Assembly (NCBI GenBank): GCA_902496125.1
Contig: CABUZU010000072.1
Span: forward strand, 1-10,015
Direction: 5' to 3'
DNA length: 10,015 nucleotides
From: an uncultured Lachnospiraceae bacterium
GTDB lineage: Bacteria > Bacillota > Clostridia > Lachnospirales > Lachnospiraceae
How positions within the stretch are numbered: the stretch's first letter is position 1; each line of letters begins with the position of its first letter. Shown here in pieces: positions 1 through 6,494 of this stretch. The position numbers and the translations under genes were made by a program. Under the pieces are notes generated by a model, which saw only the letters and a program-made list of their open reading frames with translations, did not search any database and was not told the origin of the DNA.

Positions 1-403
1 TACAAGAATTTTCATAAATCTTACATAGTCTTTTTGCTTCCTCATAATCTAAATCTGCTTTATTAAAGCATAGCATAACTGGCATATCTTGTCTTGTTAA
101 TTCAATCATTAATTTATCAAGCATAATATAGTTTGGCTCTGGATTTGTACAGGCAAATAATAACAGTGCTTGGTCTATATTCGCAGCGGATGGACGAATT
201 AACATATTTTTTCTTGACAAAATCTCTACTAGATTTCCTGTTGCTTTTTCTTCATCTAAAATCTCAATTTCTACTTCGTCACCTACTAGTGGCTTTATTT
301 TTTGATTTCGAAAGACTCCTCTTGCTCTACACTCATAGATTTTACCTAGTAAAGTATGAACATAATAGAAGCCTCCGATTCCTTTTATAATTTTTCCTTT
401 CAT
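1..403 (-). CDS. rsgA: Ribosome small subunit-dependent GTPase RsgA (N-terminal part, 3' end beyond window)
   Basis: RsgA is a circularly permuted GTPase that binds the 30S subunit and acts as a late assembly checkpoint. The first 134 residues are visible and the frame runs off the left edge. Residues 1-65 look like the N-terminal OB-fold, with CRARGVFR (25-32) and VGDEVEIE (40-47). They are followed by the characteristic RPSAANIDQ (70-78), and NKAD (114-117) is the G4 guanine-recognition motif, which comes before G1 in this permuted family. The P-loop and the C-terminal zinc finger must lie outside the window. The ATG at 401-403 starts MKGKIIKGIGGFYYV, a normal beginning for clostridial RsgA, 6 bp after the kinase stop. 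Placement directly after prpC-prkC is conserved in Bacillota, and in B. subtilis the protein (YloQ/CpgA) is a reported PrkC substrate. The family call is very firm. Confidence 0.95.
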   Translation of the reverse strand, partial: MKGKIIKGIGGFYYVHTLLGKIYECRARGVFRNQKIKPLVGDEVEIEILDEEKATGNLVEILSRKNMLIRPSAANIDQALLLFACTNPEPNYIMLDKLMIELTRQDMPVMLCFNKADLDYEEAKRLCKIYENSC

Positions 404-405
404 TG

Positions 406-411
406 CCACCT
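406..411 (-). promoter_or_regulatory. Ribosome binding site of rsgA overlapping the prkC stop
   Basis: The purine-rich sequence just before the rsgA ATG reads AGGTGG and contains the first bases of the kinase's TAG stop codon. Only 2 nt separate it from the ATG, shorter than the usual 5-9 nt. Ribosomes finishing prkC would stop on top of it, so translational coupling is a reasonable inference. An imperfect AAGAAGAG slightly further upstream could contribute. Confidence 0.45.
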
Positions 412-2719
412 ACTCTTCTTGATTTGACTCTTCTGCTGTATTTTTCTTTTCTGAGTTTTTATTCGGTTCAATTGTAGCTTTCTCGGTCTCTTCTTCTGTT
501 TCCTTTTTCGTCGTAGTCTCTTTTGTTGGCTCTGGTCCTTTACTTACGACATAACCAATACTTGTTCCTTTTTCGACTTTTTTACCTGCAGAAGGAGTCG
601 TACTAATAATTTCACCTTTTGCTAAATTACTGTATTCCGAGCTAATCTTATAGCCTCTTAGACCTAATTGACTTAGTTCACTCTTTGCTTCACTTTCTGT
701 TTTACCCTTTAAGCTTGGAACGGTTAAAGATTCTTCACCTTTACTTACTACTAAATCAATCGTAGTATCTTCGGAAACCTCAGTACCACTTGAAATACTT
801 TGACTAATAACCTTTCCTGCATCAGTGGAGCTTGTCTGTTCCGATACATCACCTAATTTTAGATTATTTTCTTCTAATAATACCTTAGCTTCTTCTAATG
901 TTCTTCCTGTAAGCTTTGGAACACGTATCATTGTTTCCTCTGTACCTAAGCTTACAACATAAGAAACTTTACTGCCTTCATCAACTCTCGTACCAGGTTT
1001 TGGATCTTGACTAATAACCTTTCCTGCACCAACATCATTACTATATTTATAATCTGCTTCACCAGATAGATTATTCTTTTCTAACAATTCCTTTGCTTCA
1101 CTTTCTGTCTTAGATAATAAATCTGGAACTGCAACTTTTTCTACTGCTGGTCCTGAACTAATATAAACAATTACCTCTGTTCCTACCTTTACATCGGTTC
1201 CTGTTTTTGGATTACAACCATATACATGTCCTTTTTCTACAGTTGACGAACTACCAGTCTGTGTTTTAACCATAAGGCCTAATTGCTTTAACGCATTTGT
1301 AGCAGCAGCCTCGGTCTTTCCAATTAAAGATTCTGGTATGGTTACCGTATTACTTGTCACACTAACATACAAGGTAACGGTTGTGTTTTTTTCTAATACC
1401 TTGCCCTTGGCATATTCTGCACGAATAACATAGCCTGGTTCATATTCATCACTTTCTTCTTCTTTTAGCACTCTGCCTAAATTATTCTCTTTTAACTTCT
1501 GTGTTGCTTCGTCTAATGGAAGTCCTACAACATCAGGCATTTTCGTCTGATTTTTTCCAAGACTTTCTTCAATTTGGGCAGTTGTCTGTTTACTAGAGTC
1601 TAACCATGGAAATACATTTAATGCACGACCCACTAATACGACAGCAATCGCAATAATACAGATAAGTACCAAAATTCCAATTCCCATAATGACTTTTTCA
1701 AATTTCGAATCGACATTGATATCTTCTTCCTCGGTATCCTCTTCCTCATCAATTCCTAATTGATAATCATCTTCTTCCTTTGTACGAACCACTCCTGTCT
1801 TACCTGTGGTCTGTTCTTTAATCTTTTTGGCTTCATCTTCTGAAAAGATGTGGGTCTCTCCACTGGTATCTAAACGAATAATTTTAACAAAATCTTCATT
1901 CGGGGTCATAAGCGCTCTTCGAAGGTCTGCAATCAAATCTAGTGCAGAAGCATATCGTTCTTCTGGTCTCTTTTGCGTACACTTCATAACGATTTTTTCA
2001 AGACTTACCGGAATCATTGGTTCATAAGTACTTGGTGGAATCATCTCCCCTTGTATGTGTAATAATGCCACTGCTACCGTAGAATCTCCGTCAAAAGGTA
2101 CTCGTCCTGTAAGCATTTCATAAATGGTAATACCTAATGAATAAATATCACTTCTTCCATCGCAATAACTACCTCTTGCCTGTTCTGGAGAAATATAATG
2201 CACAGAACCTACAGTACTTGCTGTAATCGTTTGGGAAGATACTGCCTTTGCAATACCAAAATCGGTTACCTTTGCCTTGCCATCGGTTGTAATAATGACA
2301 TTTTGTGGCTTAATGTCACGATGAATAATTCCTCTATCATGAGCGGCTTGAATCCCATTTGCAATTTGAATTGCAATATTAATGGTTTCATAAATCTCTA
2401 ATTTTCCTTTTCTTCGGATGTATTCTTTTAAGGTTACACCCTCACAAAGTTCCATTACAATATAATTAATGGAATCTTCTTGTCCTACGTCAAAGATATT
2501 TACAACATTTGGATGTGATAGACTTGCTGCTGCCATTGCTTCTTGGCGAAATTTCTTTACAAATGTTTCATCTGAATTTAATTCTTCTTTTAACACCTTA
2601 ATTGCAACATAGCGATTTAATGTATGGTCTAAGGCCTTATAAACATCTGCCATTCCACCAACACCTATGGATTCTAAAATCTCATACCTGTTGTTTAAAA
2701 ATCTTCCGATTCTATTCAT
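410..2719 (-). CDS. prkC: PASTA-domain eukaryotic-type Ser/Thr protein kinase PrkC (PknB/Stk1 family)
   Basis: This is a single-pass membrane kinase that senses peptidoglycan fragments or lipid II through external PASTA repeats and phosphorylates cytoplasmic Ser/Thr targets. In the 769 residues, the kinase domain (about 10-270) has the glycine loop GVGGMADVY (19-27), AIK with Lys41, Glu60 of helix C, HRDIKPQN (133-140), DFG (153-155) and the SPEQA segment (177-181). The activation loop carries Thr164, Thr166 and Thr169, likely autophosphorylation sites. An acidic juxtamembrane stretch (315-337) leads to one membrane helix (343-364). Five PASTA repeats follow (about 393-454, 456-523, 528-592, 598-661, 665-728), then a 41-residue tail rich in Thr, Glu and Lys. 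B. subtilis PrkC has 648 residues and three canonical PASTA repeats, so the extracellular part here is longer. The gene follows its antagonist phosphatase by 30 bp; AAAAGGAG supports the ATG. The family is certain; the ligand is inferred. Confidence 0.97.
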   Translation of the reverse strand: MNRIGRFLNNRYEILESIGVGGMADVYKALDHTLNRYVAIKVLKEELNSDETFVKKFRQEAMAAASLSHPNVVNIFDVGQEDSINYIVMELCEGVTLKEYIRRKGKLEIYETINIAIQIANGIQAAHDRGIIHRDIKPQNVIITTDGKAKVTDFGIAKAVSSQTITASTVGSVHYISPEQARGSYCDGRSDIYSLGITIYEMLTGRVPFDGDSTVAVALLHIQGEMIPPSTYEPMIPVSLEKIVMKCTQKRPEERYASALDLIADLRRALMTPNEDFVKIIRLDTSGETHIFSEDEAKKIKEQTTGKTGVVRTKEEDDYQLGIDEEEDTEEEDINVDSKFEKVIMGIGILVLICIIAIAVVLVGRALNVFPWLDSSKQTTAQIEESLGKNQTKMPDVVGLPLDEATQKLKENNLGRVLKEEESDEYEPGYVIRAEYAKGKVLEKNTTVTLYVSVTSNTVTIPESLIGKTEAAATNALKQLGLMVKTQTGSSSTVEKGHVYGCNPKTGTDVKVGTEVIVYISSGPAVEKVAVPDLLSKTESEAKELLEKNNLSGEADYKYSNDVGAGKVISQDPKPGTRVDEGSKVSYVVSLGTEETMIRVPKLTGRTLEEAKVLLEENNLKLGDVSEQTSSTDAGKVISQSISSGTEVSEDTTIDLVVSKGEESLTVPSLKGKTESEAKSELSQLGLRGYKISSEYSNLAKGEIISTTPSAGKKVEKGTSIGYVVSKGPEPTKETTTKKETEEETEKATIEPNKNSEKKNTAEESNQEE
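413..535 (-). other. Charged Thr/Glu/Lys-rich C-terminal tail of PrkC
   Basis: This encodes residues 729-769, after the last PASTA repeat. Thr, Glu and Lys make up 28 of 41 residues and there is no aromatic residue, so it is almost certainly disordered and extracellular. Tails of this kind occur on some Bacillota cell-wall proteins; its function here is unknown. Confidence 0.7.
536..1543 (-). repeat. Five tandem PASTA repeats in PrkC
   Basis: Five units of about 60-68 codons encode the extracellular sensor. Approximate positions from first to last repeat are 1358-1543, 1151-1354, 944-1138, 737-928 and 536-727. Each opens with a (V/I)P element, then a helix with an EA(K/T)..L pattern, then G.(V)(I/Y)....P..G, and ends in a V.(V)S.G strand, the usual PASTA layout. 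The openings are MPDVVG, IPESLIG, VPDLLS, VPKLTG and VPSLKG. Repeats 3, 4 and 5 share short exact DNA matches, while repeats 1 and 2 are more divergent. PASTA domains are known to bind peptidoglycan stem peptides or beta-lactams in some kinases; which repeats bind here cannot be told from sequence. Confidence 0.9.
1628..1693 (-). other. Single transmembrane helix of PrkC
   Basis: Residues 343-364 are an unbroken hydrophobic run of Ile, Val, Leu, Ala and Gly with one Cys, ending at Arg365. It separates the cytoplasmic kinase domain from the external PASTA repeats. No other hydrophobic segment of this length is present in the protein. Confidence 0.9.
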
Positions 2720-2728
2720 TATCAGTTG

Positions 2729-2736
2729 CTCCTTTT
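2729..2736 (-). promoter_or_regulatory. Ribosome binding site of prkC
   Basis: AAAAGGAG lies 9 nt before the prkC ATG at 2717-2719, inside the 30 bp gap after the phosphatase stop. It is a good match to the anti-Shine-Dalgarno sequence and fixes the start. It lies clear of the upstream gene, so the kinase can be translated independently of prpC. Confidence 0.75.
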
Positions 2737-2749
2737 AAAAGTAATAGCC

Positions 2750-3484
2750 TTATGAAAGTTGTGGTTCAACTGCTATTACCGATATATTATCTTGTCCACC
2801 ATTGTCATTTGCAGTGTCAATTAATTGCACTACACTTTCATTTAATTCTTTATCATAATCTTTTACAATTTCTAAAATTGCTTGGTCATTTACCATATTC
2901 GTCAGACCATCTGAACATAATAAAATTCGAATTCCTTGTTTTAATTGCATTTGAAATACATCAACATCTACCGAAGGTTCTACACCTACTGCTCTTGTAA
3001 TAATATTTTTATTTTGTTGATAAATTTCACTATCAACCTCTAATTCCCCAAGTGCCACTAATGCAGCTACTAGGCTATGGTCTCTAGTAATTTGTCTAAT
3101 GTTCTTTTTTGTATACAAATACAATCTGCTATCGCCTACATTAGCAATCGTTAATAGCTTTCCTGTTACACAACACGCGACAATGGTTGTGCCCATGCCA
3201 AAATACTTTGGCTCATTTTGACCAATTTCAAATAATTCTTGATTAATTGTATTAATTGCCTGTCGCAGGACGGCAATTTCATTATCAGAATCTGCATTCT
3301 GTATAAGCTCTGGCAATCGCCTTACCGTATATGCGGATGCATAATCACCAGCTAAGTGACCTCCCATACCATCTGCTACAATAAATAAGTTTGGAAGAGG
3401 TCCAATTGGCTTATTACAGGCATATACCGAATCTTGATTAATACTTCGGCATTTGCCAATATCTGTCTTAGCATAAAATTCCAT
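2750..3484 (-). CDS. prpC: PP2C-family Ser/Thr protein phosphatase (PrpC/Stp)
   Basis: This metal-dependent PPM/PP2C phosphatase removes phosphates placed by PrkC, including those on the kinase itself. At 244 residues it is a typical minimal bacterial PP2C with no membrane segment. The motifs appear in order: RSINQD (13-18), VADGMGGH (36-43), GMGTT (96-100), NVGDSR (115-120), DHS (135-137), ITRAVG (162-167), CSDGLT (190-195) and GGQDNIS (229-235). Asp18, Asp38, Asp192 and Asp232 are the expected metal-binding acids. The ATG at 3482-3484 follows the rlmN stop by 4 bp; its ribosome binding site AAGGAAGG (3493-3500) lies in the last rlmN codons, suggesting coupled translation. Pairing with the kinase immediately downstream is the standard Bacillota arrangement and sets the balance of the phosphorylation switch. 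No catalytic residue appears to be missing. Confidence 0.97.
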   Translation of the reverse strand: MEFYAKTDIGKCRSINQDSVYACNKPIGPLPNLFIVADGMGGHLAGDYASAYTVRRLPELIQNADSDNEIAVLRQAINTINQELFEIGQNEPKYFGMGTTIVACCVTGKLLTIANVGDSRLYLYTKKNIRQITRDHSLVAALVALGELEVDSEIYQQNKNIITRAVGVEPSVDVDVFQMQLKQGIRILLCSDGLTNMVNDQAILEIVKDYDKELNESVVQLIDTANDNGGQDNISVIAVEPQLS

Positions 3485-3488
3485 ATAC

Positions 3489-4535
3489 TCACCCTTCCTT
3501 TTTCATTGTAAAAGATCGTCTAAGCTGTCCACAAGCTCCTTGTATATCTCTGCCCATCTCTCTTCTTATAGTAGCATTAATTCCATATTTTTCAAGCATA
3601 TTTTGAAATTCTCCTGCTCGTTTTCTAGTAACGGTCTCAAATCCTCGCTCTTTTACGGGATTTACAGGAATTAAATTTACATGACAACTTCTTCCCTTTA
3701 ATAAATCGCTAAGCCTTTTTGCATGTTCCATTGAATCATTCGTATCTTTTACTAAGCTATATTCAAAACTGATTCTACGTCCTGTTTCTTTAAAATAATA
3801 ATCACATGCCTCTAAGATTTCATCTAAGCTATATTTTTTAGCAATTGGCATTAGTATTTTTCGTTCTTCATCGGTTGTGGCATGTAAGGATAGGGCTAAT
3901 GTTACAGGAAGCCCTTCCTTTGCTAAGTCATAAATTCTTGGAACGATTCCACAAGTAGATAGCGTAACACCTCTTCTACTAAGTCCCATACCATTTTTAT
4001 CGGTAATTAGATGTAAAAAGCGAACTACGTTGTCATAATTATCCATCGGTTCTCCAGAACCCATAATTACAATACTATCTACTCGTTCATTTGTTATTTC
4101 TACAATTCGATAAATTTGTTCTAGCATCTCAGATGGACGTAAATTTCTTTCTAATCCATCTAATGTCGATGCACAAAACTTACATCCCATACGACAACCT
4201 ACTTGAGAGGAAATGCAAACACTATTTCCATGTTTATACTTCATCCATACACTCTCAATAATATTTCCATCGGATAATTCAAATAAATATTTTCTAGTTC
4301 CATCGATACTAGAAATCAGTTCTTTTGCCACGTTTAATGTATCTAATGTATAATTTTCTTTTAAATGTTCTCTTAATTTTTTTGAGATATTCGTCATTTC
4401 ATCAATCGATGAAACTCTCTTTTTATGAAGCCATTCAAAAACCTGTTTGGCTCGAAAAGCCTTTTCGCCAGCTTCTACTACAACCTGTCCTAATTCTTCT
4501 AATGTCATAGAACGTAATTCACTTTGTTTTATCAT
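3489..4535 (-). CDS. rlmN: Dual-specificity RNA methyltransferase RlmN (23S rRNA A2503 / tRNA A37, radical SAM)
   Basis: RlmN puts a methyl group on C2 of A2503 in 23S rRNA and of A37 in a subset of tRNAs, using radical SAM chemistry and a methylated cysteine intermediate. The 348 residues match the family length. Cys114, Cys118 and Cys121 form the CxxxCxxC iron-sulfur motif (in VGCRMGCKFC). Cys335 in DIQGACGQL corresponds to the catalytic C-terminal cysteine (Cys355 in E. coli), and Cys107 occupies the position of E. coli Cys118. GSGEPMDN (159-166) binds SAM. The catalytic cysteine and GACGQL support RlmN; Cfr, the resistance relative, is less likely given this operon context. The ATG overlaps the rsmB stop as ATGA, with TGAGGA 7 nt upstream, so translation is probably coupled. 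The position between rsmB and prpC is the same as in B. subtilis. Confidence 0.97.
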   Translation of the reverse strand: MIKQSELRSMTLEELGQVVVEAGEKAFRAKQVFEWLHKKRVSSIDEMTNISKKLREHLKENYTLDTLNVAKELISSIDGTRKYLFELSDGNIIESVWMKYKHGNSVCISSQVGCRMGCKFCASTLDGLERNLRPSEMLEQIYRIVEITNERVDSIVIMGSGEPMDNYDNVVRFLHLITDKNGMGLSRRGVTLSTCGIVPRIYDLAKEGLPVTLALSLHATTDEERKILMPIAKKYSLDEILEACDYYFKETGRRISFEYSLVKDTNDSMEHAKRLSDLLKGRSCHVNLIPVNPVKERGFETVTRKRAGEFQNMLEKYGINATIRREMGRDIQGACGQLRRSFTMKKEG

Positions 4536-5812
4536 TCTGCATTCCTCACCATAGACGATACAAAAAATCCATTGCTTTTATGGATACCTGGCAATAAACA
4601 CAGCCATCCATTCTTTGTATTTTCTGTATGAAGTTCTTTCGGAAGATACTTATCTAAATTTTCTGATTCAAATGGATGGTTTTTTATAAACCAACTATAA
4701 TTTTCTTCATTTTCTTCTCTAGATAAGGTACACGTACTATAGATTAAACGTCCACCTGGTTTTACATATTTCCAAACAACTTCTAAAATCTCCCTTTGTA
4801 ACCTCGAAAGTTCTTTAATCTGCTCATCATCCATACGGTATTTAATCTCTGGCTTACGCCCAATAATTCCAAGTCCCGAACAAGGTAAATCGGCAATGAC
4901 AATATCTGCTTTTTCAATCAAGTCTTCGGATAAGACTCTCGCATCGGCTACCTTTGTTTTTAAATTGTTAACTTCTAATCGTTTCTTATTTTCATCAATT
5001 AAGCCTACTTTTAATGGAGTTAAATCACACGCTAACACAAACCCACTTTCTTTCATTGCTAGGGCTGCATGTAGGGCTTTTCCTCCTGGTGCTGCACAGA
5101 CATCAACAATAAAATTGCCAGGCTTTGGAGCAGTCACTTCTCCTGCAATCATCGAACTTACATCCTGAACTAAATAATTCTTTAATTTTGTAGCATCATA
5201 TTCGGTTAAATATACTCCTTCTAATCCATAAGGTAAAGGTTCTCCCTCTAATCCTCCATCAGGACACCAAACAGAAACTCTCTCTTCTTTTAACTGTGCA
5301 TTTGCAATTTTCTTAGCAGTTTCAAATCCATATTGAGTAATAAACCTGTTTGCAAGCCACTCAGGAAGGGAATAGGCAATTTGTAAATATTTGTTTTTAT
5401 CTTCTGGAAATTTTATCGTTTCCTTATTTCTTGCAACGTTTCTTAACACTCCATTTACAAAGCCTTTTAATCCCTTATAGCCTTTTTTTATTGTTAATTT
5501 TACCGCTTCATTACATACCGCATGGTCGGGTACTTGGTTCATATAATAAATTTGATAAACACTCATACGAAGGATTGTTCGTATATATGGTTTCATTTTC
5601 GTTATTTTTGTCTTGGAAAATAACCCAATAATATAATCAATGGTAATCTTTCTTTCAATCGTTCCTTTTACTAAACGAGAATAGAAGGATTTATCTTGTC
5701 TTGTTAATTCTTTATTCTTATCTAATGTCTCTCGAATAACTAAGTGCGAAAATTTATCCTCCTCTAACACTTCATAAAGAGAGTTACATGCCATCATTCT
5801 TGTATTAGTCAT
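4532..5812 (-). CDS. rsmB: 16S rRNA (cytosine-967-C5)-methyltransferase RsmB (Sun)
   Basis: RsmB makes m5C967 in 16S rRNA using SAM. Residues here are counted from the TTG at 5822-5824, the longest open form (430 aa). An N-terminal NusB-like RNA-binding domain covers about 8-135 (with FVNGVLRNVAR, 122-132). The Rossmann methyltransferase domain carries CAAPGGK (243-249), ADLPCSGLG (311-319) with Cys315 of motif IV, and STCTL (363-367) with the catalytic Cys365. LLPGIHKSNGFFVSSM near the end is the usual closing strand. I place the start at the ATG 5810-5812 (426 aa) because the TTG has no ribosome binding site, whereas the ATG has a weak GGTAG 5 nt upstream and overlaps the peptidase stop by 8 bp. 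That start also fits the family N-terminus, which begins shortly before the first NusB-like helix. The rsmB stop overlaps the rlmN start. The family call is certain, the start moderately so. Confidence 0.95.
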   Translation of the reverse strand: MTNTRMMACNSLYEVLEEDKFSHLVIRETLDKNKELTRQDKSFYSRLVKGTIERKITIDYIIGLFSKTKITKMKPYIRTILRMSVYQIYYMNQVPDHAVCNEAVKLTIKKGYKGLKGFVNGVLRNVARNKETIKFPEDKNKYLQIAYSLPEWLANRFITQYGFETAKKIANAQLKEERVSVWCPDGGLEGEPLPYGLEGVYLTEYDATKLKNYLVQDVSSMIAGEVTAPKPGNFIVDVCAAPGGKALHAALAMKESGFVLACDLTPLKVGLIDENKKRLEVNNLKTKVADARVLSEDLIEKADIVIADLPCSGLGIIGRKPEIKYRMDDEQIKELSRLQREILEVVWKYVKPGGRLIYSTCTLSREENEENYSWFIKNHPFESENLDKYLPKELHTENTKNGWLCLLPGIHKSNGFFVSSMVRNAE

Positions 5813-6491
5813 CTCTTCTACCAAATAATAAAACTAGACGAAGAAGCTGTAAAATAGAAGAAGCTGCTGCTGCAACATAGGTCATAGCTGCTGCACTAAG
5901 CACCTTTCTTGACATCTTCATTTCATCGTGATACAAAATTCCAGACTCTTCTAATAATGTCAACGCTCTAGAAGAAGCATTGATTTCTACTGGAAGCGTA
6001 ACGAGCTGGAATAGCACAACCGCAGTAAAAAGTAAAATTCCCACTTGAATTAAGGTCTGGTTCCAACCAAGAATGACACCTAAGATAATAATCGGCCAAG
6101 AAAGTGTGGAACCTAAGTTTACGACTGGAACAATCGCAGTACGGATTTGTAGTGGCACATATCCTTTTGCATGTTGGATTGCATGTCCACATTCATGAGC
6201 AGCTACACCAATTGCTGCGACAGAGGTCTGTCCATAAACAGCATCCGAAAGCCTTAATACCTTAGCAGACGGGTCATAATGGTCCGTTAAATTTCCACTA
6301 ATATGCTCAATCTTTACATCTCTGATTCCTACATAATTTAACAATCTTTGAGCAGCCTGTGCACCTGTCATTCCTGCACTACTTTGATATCTAGAGTATT
6401 TACTATAAGTAGAATTTACCCTTGCAGAAGCAATTGCACAAATTGCAGCTCCAATAAGAACTAAAAAATAAGTCGGGTCCCACCAATACAT
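5805..6491 (-). CDS. Zinc-dependent membrane peptidase, YugP-like (Zn_peptidase_2 family)
   Basis: This is a predicted integral membrane zinc protease of the B. subtilis YugP type, whose substrate is unknown. The 228 residues match the family length. A hydrophobic segment at about 8-24 is followed by a cytoplasmic or external region carrying HECGHAIQH (99-107), the HExxH zinc site with His99, Glu100 and His103. Further hydrophobic stretches lie at about 116-142, 146-166 and 200-223. Glu169 in LPVEINASSRA is a candidate third zinc ligand, by analogy with other gluzincin-like membrane proteases; this is inference. Its ATG is 3 bp from the fmt stop and has a strong ribosome binding site inside the end of fmt. 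It overlaps rsmB downstream. In B. subtilis this cluster runs straight from fmt to rsmB, so the gene is an addition to the core order, familiar in Clostridia. HtpX is excluded by the different surroundings of HExxH. Confidence 0.9.
   Translation of the reverse strand: MYWWDPTYFLVLIGAAICAIASARVNSTYSKYSRYQSSAGMTGAQAAQRLLNYVGIRDVKIEHISGNLTDHYDPSAKVLRLSDAVYGQTSVAAIGVAAHECGHAIQHAKGYVPLQIRTAIVPVVNLGSTLSWPIIILGVILGWNQTLIQVGILLFTAVVLFQLVTLPVEINASSRALTLLEESGILYHDEMKMSRKVLSAAAMTYVAAAASSILQLLRLVLLFGRRDD
5818..5822 (-). promoter_or_regulatory. Weak ribosome binding site supporting the rsmB ATG start
   Basis: GGTAG lies 5 nt before the ATG at 5810-5812 and within the last codons of the membrane peptidase. 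It is a poor Shine-Dalgarno match, but it is the only candidate near any possible rsmB start. Expression may depend on coupling to the overlapping upstream gene. Confidence 0.4.
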
Positions 6492-6494
6492 AAG

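Noticed and set aside
133..390. Plus-strand open frame of 85 codons opposite rsgA
   Set aside because: It is antisense to a clearly conserved RsgA N-terminus, has a Leu/Phe-rich composition typical of a reversed AT-rich gene, and shows no recognisable domain.
1806..2401. Two plus-strand open frames opposite the kinase domain
   Set aside because: Both lie antisense to conserved kinase motifs and show no domain or good start signal.
2720..2749. Possible terminator or attenuator in the prpC-prkC gap
   Set aside because: The 30 bp contain a ribosome binding site but no inverted repeat followed by a T-run.
2783..2820. Possible internal minus-strand promoter before prkC (TGTCAA/TGTCAT-like and TATTAT-like elements on the plus strand)
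   Set aside because: Spacings between the candidate -35 and -10 elements are about 14 or 26 bases rather than 16-18, and such matches are common by chance in AT-rich coding DNA.
2602..3000. Plus-strand open frame of 132 codons spanning the prpC-prkC junction
   Set aside because: It crosses two well-supported genes on the opposite strand and is rich in Leu, His and Ser without any family resemblance, so it is a shadow.
3489..4535. Possibility that the radical SAM gene is the resistance enzyme Cfr
   Set aside because: The operon position between rsmB and prpC, the length and the DIQGACGQL ending fit housekeeping RlmN.
4325..5631. Three plus-strand open frames opposite rlmN and rsmB
   Set aside because: They mirror conserved coding sequence, including the motif-bearing methyltransferase region, and have no features of their own.
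5968..6192. Minus-strand alternative frame inside the membrane peptidase gene
   Set aside because: It is out of frame with the peptidase, which carries HECGHAIQH and full family length; the alternative frame has no recognisable motif.
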